Below the pieces are notes generated by a model that was given only the letters and a program-made list of their open reading frames with translations, had not been told where the DNA came from and did no database searches. Below are positions 58,194 through 64,000 of a DNA stretch of 64,000 bases, one piece after another; position 1 is the first letter of the stretch, and each line of letters begins with the position of its first letter. The position numbers were made by a program, and so were the translations under genes. The stretch is from Blepharisma japonicum (lineage: Eukaryota; Ciliophora; Heterotrichea; Heterotrichida; Blepharismidae), in contig CATKHK010000036.1 in assembly GCA_949751835.1 (NCBI GenBank), forward strand, positions 1-64,000, given 5' to 3'.

Positions 58194-58549
58194 ATTTAAT
58201 TTTAAGTTATATGTCACGTTTAAATAATAATATTTTATTTTACAACGCGAAGAAAGAATGTGAGAGAATATTTTTTAAAATGGTTTTAACAATGCTTTAA
58301 TTAGTTTAATTTTAGAGTTTAAGTTGCTTTAAATTTTTTCCTAATTAATTATAATCTTTATATATACTATATTTACCATTCCGAATTTCTAAATGATTTT
58401 TATACTCAAGCTACATCTTGCAATTAAGACTTAATATATTTTTAATCTTAAACTTCCAACATCATTTTTATATATTTAAAGAATCTTTTTGCAATATTAA
58501 AATCATTTTTGGAAGCATAATTAGTTAAATCTGTCCAATAATAAATAGA
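58194..58549. other. AT-rich spacer
   Basis: No gene is seen. The last 50 bases hold the AAGCATAATTAGTTAAATCTG-like 5' flank shared by the GTPase copies. Confidence 0.5.
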
Positions 58550-59134
58550 ATGGAAGATCTAAACTCTGCAGCCCAGAAAGTCAAATGCAAGTTTGTGATT
58601 TTAGGCAATGCGCAAGTAGGAAAGTCTTCTATTCTTGCCCAATTTGTGCATGAAACTTTCGATAGTAATTATCGACCCTCAATTGGAGTTGAATTTATAT
58701 CCAAAAAACTTTATCGTGATGGTGTGACTGTGCTTTTTGAGCTTTGGGATACATCAAGCAATGAAAGATTTAGGAGTTTAATCCCAAGATATATTAGAAA
58801 TACTGTAGCAGCAGCTATTGTCTTTGATGTGACGAATAGACAAAGTTTTGACAGTGCTGATGAATGGATTGAAATGGTCAAAGATGAAACAGGAGCTGGT
58901 GAAGTCATAGTATTGGTGGGGAATAAAGTTGATCAAGTTGAAGAAAGATGTGTCACTTCAGAAGAAGCAGCTGCCAAAGCAAGTGAAAAAGGAGCTATGT
59001 ATATTGAGGTTAGTGCTAAAACAGGAGGAAACATAAAATCTTTATTCGCACTAATAGCTGAAGGATTAGCAGCCAAAGAAAACCCTAGGCCTCAAAGTGA
59101 GGAAACAAGTGCTCCTACCCAGCAGGAAATATAA
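58550..59134 (+). CDS. Rab6-like GTPase, uninterrupted copy
   Basis: 194 residues, UAA stop. The P-loop is GNAQVGKSS and the effector region SNYRPSIGVEFISKKL. Switch II is ELWDTSSNERFRSLIPRYIRNTVAAAIVFD, where the usual AGQ is SSN, so the catalytic Gln is Asn. G4 is NKVD and G5 is SAKTGGN. SLIPxYIRxxxxA is typical of Rab6. No C-terminal Cys, so normal Rab prenylation is not expected. It is the cleanest member of the array and the reference for defining the inserts in the other copies. Confidence 0.82.
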   Translation: MEDLNSAAQKVKCKFVILGNAQVGKSSILAQFVHETFDSNYRPSIGVEFISKKLYRDGVTVLFELWDTSSNERFRSLIPRYIRNTVAAAIVFDVTNRQSFDSADEWIEMVKDETGAGEVIVLVGNKVDQVEERCVTSEEAAAKASEKGAMYIEVSAKTGGNIKSLFALIAEGLAAKENPRPQSEETSAPTQQEI

Positions 59135-59895
59135 AAAAACGGCTAACTAATATTCTTAAACACTAATATTTAAAAGTATCCTTAAAAAATGTATCTTTAC
59201 ATCTATATTTAAAGATGTAAATTTTGACTAATAAATAATATTCTTTGAATAAAATGCACAAATATTTATTCCCCCAAATTATGTAAAACGGAAGCTGAAG
59301 AGCTTCAATGATTTCTATAGGGAAAATAATTTTTTTACAGCCAAAATGTAATTCAGCACTCTTTTAGCACATACTAGGAACAATGTGAGCTTGGTTGAAA
59401 AAAACGGATATTTATTTGAGATATAGAAGAAAATTGTTATATGGCGATATAGAAATTTTCAATCTCAAAGTAATTGCTTGATCATATCCTTATATTTATA
59501 ATAAAATAACTTGTGAGCAAAGAGCTTATATATGATTTCAATTGGAATAAGCTGGAAATTAATAGCATAGAAAAAAATATATAGTTAAATATTAATCTTT
59601 TAGCAATATTTTTGCTAAAATTAAGGTCACCTTATTTAATTAAATAATCTTAAAAGGATTCCATTTTTAATAATAAATATTTATTTTTTATCATCAAAAA
59701 TTGGCGAAGATATGTGCGAGAATATCTTATTTAAAACAATTGAAAATTAATTTGACTCGAATTTAAATAAATTAGAGTTTATATCTTTTAAAGCTATTCT
59801 AAGAACTAATATTAATTTAAACTAATTTTCCTACTTTATTTGCGAATTGGATTGGAATTCAATTTTGGTCGAATGAAATCTAAAATTATAATTAA
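59135..59895. other. AT-rich spacer
   Basis: No gene is seen in about 760 bases. Confidence 0.5.
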
Positions 59896-60987
59896 ATGGA
59901 GGCCAAGAAATGTTCCGAGCAAGGCTGCATGCTTAATGCTGAGGTTGGACTGTCTCCTTCTGGAAATTATTTCTGCGCACTGCATGCTGAAAACTATAAA
60001 GAATTGCCTAATGTGACTCATATCTCGGAACCTATTAGTGAAATAGCAAGAGAGGCAAATCTCGTCAAGCTTATGGAAGAGAAGAGTTCTAAGCTTTTAA
60101 GCGAGCTAAATAGCCCAAAATTAGAAGAAGAGTTTAGAAATACTTGTTCGCTACTCGAGAATGATCCAAGTCTTCATGATATGCCTTCACTGGTACAAGC
60201 CTACATGGACTATGTCCAAATTTATCACCAAAAAACGGCAATTTATAACACTGTATGCAAAAACAACAGAACTAATTTAATCATTTACAACACTGAAAAT
60301 TCAAGCAAAGAAGTCAAAATCTTGGACACTCCAGAGCCAATTGATAGATACGGAACTATAGTTCAACTTCCAAGCAGCAAACTATTCTACTTTGGCACTT
60401 ATTCTCGGGCCGCACTAATAATTGATTTAAAAGGTGAAATCCAACAGCTGCCACCTGGACCTTATTGTTGCTCTCCATCAGGTATTTACTTCAACGACAA
60501 TATCTATTGTTTTGGAGGATATGATGGCAATACATTAACTCTATCCACCAGATTTGACTTGGTTAGAAATCAATGAATTGACTTAACTCCAATGCCACAA
60601 GCTGATTCCAAATGCAAAAGCGTAATAGTTAATGGAAATATTCTAATTTCTGGATATGAAAATAGAAATCTTTGGCTTTATTCAATTAATCTTGATTCTT
60701 TCACAACAATTCCTTATGAATTTGGAAGAAATAAAGGTAAAGTCCTGATAAACGCAGAAGAGAGACTCTATTTAATTGAATTTAGTGATGACGGTGGATT
60801 TATTTATGAAAGCGAAGCTGCAAGTTTATATTCTTGGAGAAGAATCGCAAATACGCCATATGACGATGATGTTTTTCAAGTTTATTGCTCGTATAATAAA
60901 GGAGCAGTATATATTGGAGGCTTTTGGGATGACTACGAAAGACACTACAAGTTTAATTTGAAGGAAAAATCATTAGTAAACCTATAA
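59896..60987 (+). CDS. Kelch-like protein with incomplete zinc motif
   Basis: 363 residues, UAA stop, UGA-Trp at 60574-60576 (RNQWIDLTPMPQ). The N-terminus keeps C6 and C11 of the family motif and a later CALHA, but the central Cys-x-Cys is replaced (VGLSPS). The linker is very short. The NSPKLEEEFRNTCSLLEND segment is shared with the genes at 45719 and 62149. Kelch-like blades follow (SKLFYFGTYS, NIYCFGGYDGN, GNILISGYENRN, FIYESEAASLYSWRR). The zinc site is probably lost while the propeller is kept. Its closest relic is at 45165. Confidence 0.82.
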
Positions 60988-62148
60988 TTTATCTTTCAGA
61001 TAAAAGTTAAGTTTATTCTTTGAATTATTTATTTGCAGAGATTAGTCTATTTTCCCAATTAGCGAACATTAGTTATTAAGGTTTATACGACAAATAAAAG
61101 CACAAACATGCATAAACTCTTATAACAATTATGCCTGCTGCTCGAGCATTCTCAGATATACTGAATATTGTATTTCTTCTTGCAAAACTCGAACAATTTA
61201 GACATTTTAATTCCTTTTTGCAAATAAAATTTTAAATATTTGATTTATTTTATTTATATTCAATTTTATAATCTATATTGTTTTTAGGAAGCGTTCTTTT
61301 AATTTAGTTTCTGAGATAAAACATTATTAAGCATCCTTGGCTAATATTTAATATGAAAAGTACTCAGGTATTCAGGACTAGATGAATATTTTCAGGCTTG
61401 CAGAAGCTAAATATTAATTTTAGGAGTGTTAGATTTTTACCTTATATATAGAATCATGAAAAAATATTTTATCTCAATGACTTATATGATGTCTATACCA
61501 CATAATTTTTTTGATTTATGGTCTATTATTTTAGCCCATTATTTTTTGGCCTATATTTATAAATGTGAAAGAAACGAAAACAAATCAAAATTAACTGAAT
61601 AGAAAAAAATCAACTATATTCATGTCTGGTATCATAAATATTTATAAGTTGCAAACAATTATTGATCATACAAAACTTGAATATTGCTTATAAAAAGTGC
61701 ATAAGAACTAATTGGCTGCAGAAACGATCTATATAAATTAAAGATATTAATTAAATTCATATTTTTTGGCTTAATGCAGAAATGAATAGTTTAAAAACAC
61801 TTTTATTAGAGTTAGCTAATTAATGAAGGGTACTTAAATACTATTACAATATAAAAATCCTAATTTATATTCCTAAATGCTTCTTATATAAAGAATGCAT
61901 GAAGATTATAATCAATATATATTTAAAATTAGCTTTAAACAGGATAAATATAAATTTTTCCAAATAAAGCGCTTTAAAGCCATATTATAAGATTTCCATT
62001 ACGCTGTTTTTGAATAATGAAAATAGTAGCATTTAATATTCAACCAAGTATATTCTTTTAAGATTAACTAAAAATTGAGAAAATCAATTGTTCAACTTAT
62101 ATCAAAGTTTAACAAGAATTCAATTTTATAAATCCATAATTATAACAA
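60988..62148. other. AT-rich spacer
   Basis: Over 1.1 kb with no supported gene. Confidence 0.5.
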
Positions 62149-63351
62149 TTGTATATGGAGTTCAAGAGATGCTTCGAGCCAGGCTGTGTTATTGATGTCG
62201 AAGTTATATGCCCATGCACTTCGCCTGAGACATATTCATGTGTCCAACATATTGGAAAGCATTTAAAATTATCTAATAACACTCATACTCTTGAGCCTAT
62301 TAGTGCAAAACCTTGCAAAAGAACTAAAAACTCAATTCTTTTATGTCTTGCAAAAGAAAAGGTGAGGCGCAATAAGAGAAAAACTTCAAATTCTTTAAAT
62401 CAGCAGCTTACGGTGTCCGAAAATTATTTAAGAGAAAAGAGACTCGATATTTTAAGTAGACCAAATGATCCAGAGTTAGAGCAGGAGTTCAGAAAAACTT
62501 GTTCGCTATATGAGAGTGATTCAAACAATAATGATTCACCTTCACTTATGCAGGCTTATCAAAACTATGTTAATGCTTATCGCCTAAAGACATCTCTTTA
62601 TCATATTATTGAAACTGATAGTGTGTGTAATTTATTGATTTACGACACTGAAAGTGAAAGCTTAGAAGTAAAAATATTAGAAAGCATGGAAATAAATCCC
62701 TACACATCCATAAGTCAGCTTCCTAATGGTAAATTATTCTGCTTAGGAAAAATCGATTCACTTTCTATAATTGCGCTGATAATTGATTTGAATGGTGGAG
62801 TTGAAAGACTGCCATCTGCGCCTCTTTGCCAATGTTGTTCTGCTATCTATTTTGACAACAATGTCTATTGCCTTGGAGGATACAACTATCATAATAATAA
62901 ATATTTTACTCTATCAAGTAAATTTAATTTGACTACAAATAGATGAACTAAATTACCTCCAATGCCAGAAATAGATGACTGCAATTGTGTGATATTTAAT
63001 GGAAATATTTTGATTTCTGGGTGGCAAAGTAGAAATCTTTGGTTATATTCAATTGATATTGATTCGTACTCCACAATTCCTTATAATTTTGAAGAAAATA
63101 AATGAAAACTCTTGATAAATGCAAAAAGGAGACTGTATGTGATTGAATTTGGTTGGGAGGGATCTATTTATGAAAGTGAAGTTGGAAGCTTCACTAATTG
63201 GAAATGAATTTTGTGGTCAATAATCGCTGGGGACATTAATCAAGTTTATTGCTCATATAATAAAGGGGCAATATATATTAGTTGCGTAGGCATTAGAAAT
63301 AAATGTTTCTACAAGTTTAATTTGAGTGGAAAATCATTATTGAAGCTATAA
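62149..63351 (+). CDS. Zinc-motif, kelch-like protein
   Basis: 400 residues, UAA stop; an in-frame Met two codons later (62155) aligns with the family start MEFKRCFEPGC. The Cys/His motif is complete (6, 11, 19, 21, 29, 32, 36 from that Met). The linker is short with NDPELEQEFRKTCSLYESD. Kelch-like blades follow (GKLFCLGK, NVYCLGGYNY, GNILISGWQSRN, SIYESEVGSF). UGA-Trp codons occur at 62944, 63103 and 63205. It is the closest intact paralogue of the gene at 45719 and lies in tandem with that at 59896. Confidence 0.84.
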
Positions 63352-63897
63352 ATAATGCTTGGAGAATTAAAACTATAAGCTATTTTATATAAGAAATGAA
63401 TTTTATGAAAGATTATAGAAGTTTTAAAATTCTTCAATAACTTCTTAGATATTAAGTCATTTTTACATTTTATAGTAGATTACTAAAGTAAAACCGTTAT
63501 ATTTAAATAAACTACACTGGCTAGTCAATTATAAAAGTGTATAAACTAATTCATTTCGCATAAAATCTAAAATTTATTTTCATTAAAATGAATTAAATTT
63601 GAGTTCTGAAACTATAAAATAAAGAAATAACTAAGTTTACAGCTATCTCTTATTTATGGAGACTATGCTTTATTGCGTTTATGAAAACCAAAATCGGTTT
63701 TTAAGGGAAGCCATACGTTTATTAAACTTATTGAGAAGCAGCTCAAATGATTCAATTAAAAATTCTAGTTTTGTCCATAAATGGGGAAATTTGATAATGA
63801 AATATTTAGAGTTTAGTAAAAGACGCTATATACACATTTATGAAAGATGAAATACTTTAAGAGAAATTAAGTTTAAGATTTATATAAGTTACATAAT
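63352..63897. other. Spacer with an uncertain frame
   Basis: A + strand frame from 63656 is open, through a UGA, into the relic that follows. It has no recognisable motif and overlaps that relic in another frame, so it is not called as a gene. Confidence 0.4.
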
Positions 63898-64000
63898 ATG
63901 GAACCAGACAAAGAGTTTAGAAAAACTTACTCATTACATGAGAGTAGTCTAAATGCTTATGATTCGCCCCAGCTTATACAAGTAAATCAATACTATCCTA
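63898..64000 (+). pseudogene. Start of a zinc-kelch relic, cut by the window end
   Basis: Reads MEPDKEFRKTYSLHESSLNAYDSPQLIQ (shown as two blocks: MEPDKEFRKTYSLHES and LNAYDSPQLIQ), matching the linker of the gene at 62149. The zinc motif is absent upstream, so this is a fragment or a decayed copy continuing past 64000. Confidence 0.55.

Noticed and set aside
1-64000. CRISPR arrays, bacterial operons, ribosome binding sites, rRNA genes
   Set aside because: Nothing of the kind is present; telomere, tiny introns and UGA-Trp coding show a ciliate nuclear chromosome.

Overview
This window is the end of a ciliate macronuclear chromosome, most likely from a heterotrich close to Blepharisma. It opens with five exact copies of the 8-mer CACCCTAA, the heterotrich telomere repeat. 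The genes read through in-frame UGA as tryptophan and stop only at UAA or UAG. This is shown directly by paralogues that swap TGG and TGA at aligned positions, and by UGA at the invariant Trp of a U-box, a TTLL ligase, a CHIP protein and a G-protein. Three introns of exactly 15 nt (GT...AG) interrupt two genes, another heterotrich trait. Assignment to Blepharisma rests on these features and not on a database match.

From 0.5 to 30.4 kb lies a subtelomeric family array. Its members start with one compact Cys/His motif (C-x4-C-x7-C-x-C-x7-C-x2-H-x3-H), usually followed by a coiled coil and then by kelch-like repeats, an HMG box or, in relics, pentapeptide and WD40 repeats. A 6-kb tandem duplication (7.25-13.45 and 13.50-19.42 kb) carries a zinc-kelch gene, a small acidic protein and a U-box-kelch gene. 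Each copy has kept a different large gene intact. Many relics of the same families lie between them. A 1.5-kb block of unknown, coding-like DNA (21.5-23.0 kb) splits one relic.

From 24.5 to 45 kb are better conserved single genes: a tubulin glycylase-like TTLL ligase with about twelve IQ motifs; a membrane protein with a voltage-sensor-like segment and a cyclase domain that has lost catalytic residues; three paralogues whose C-termini look like truncated hemoglobins on long unknown N-termini; a UBTD-type ubiquitin-like protein; a two-pass membrane glycoprotein; and a CHIP/STUB1 orthologue with TPR and U-box domains.

From 45 to 48.7 kb there is another zinc-kelch gene and several relics. From 49.1 to 59.1 kb is an array of nine Rab6-like GTPase copies, four of them clearly decayed, with a large inverted repeat (52.2-53.4 against 57.0-58.2 kb). 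Two copies are interrupted by 114-115 bp segments between short TA-containing direct repeats. Removing exactly that length restores the GTPase frame, as expected of retained internal eliminated sequences. The loop of the inverted repeat holds a Cys-rich RING-like gene, an intact GTPase and a broken ORF of foreign-looking composition. The window ends with two more zinc-kelch genes and the start of a relic.

The likely functional themes are protein-interaction and ubiquitin-type scaffolds (zinc-kelch, U-box-kelch, CHIP, UBTD, RING-like), ciliary tubulin modification (TTLL) and vesicle-traffic GTPases. No bacterial-type operons, tRNA or rRNA genes were found.
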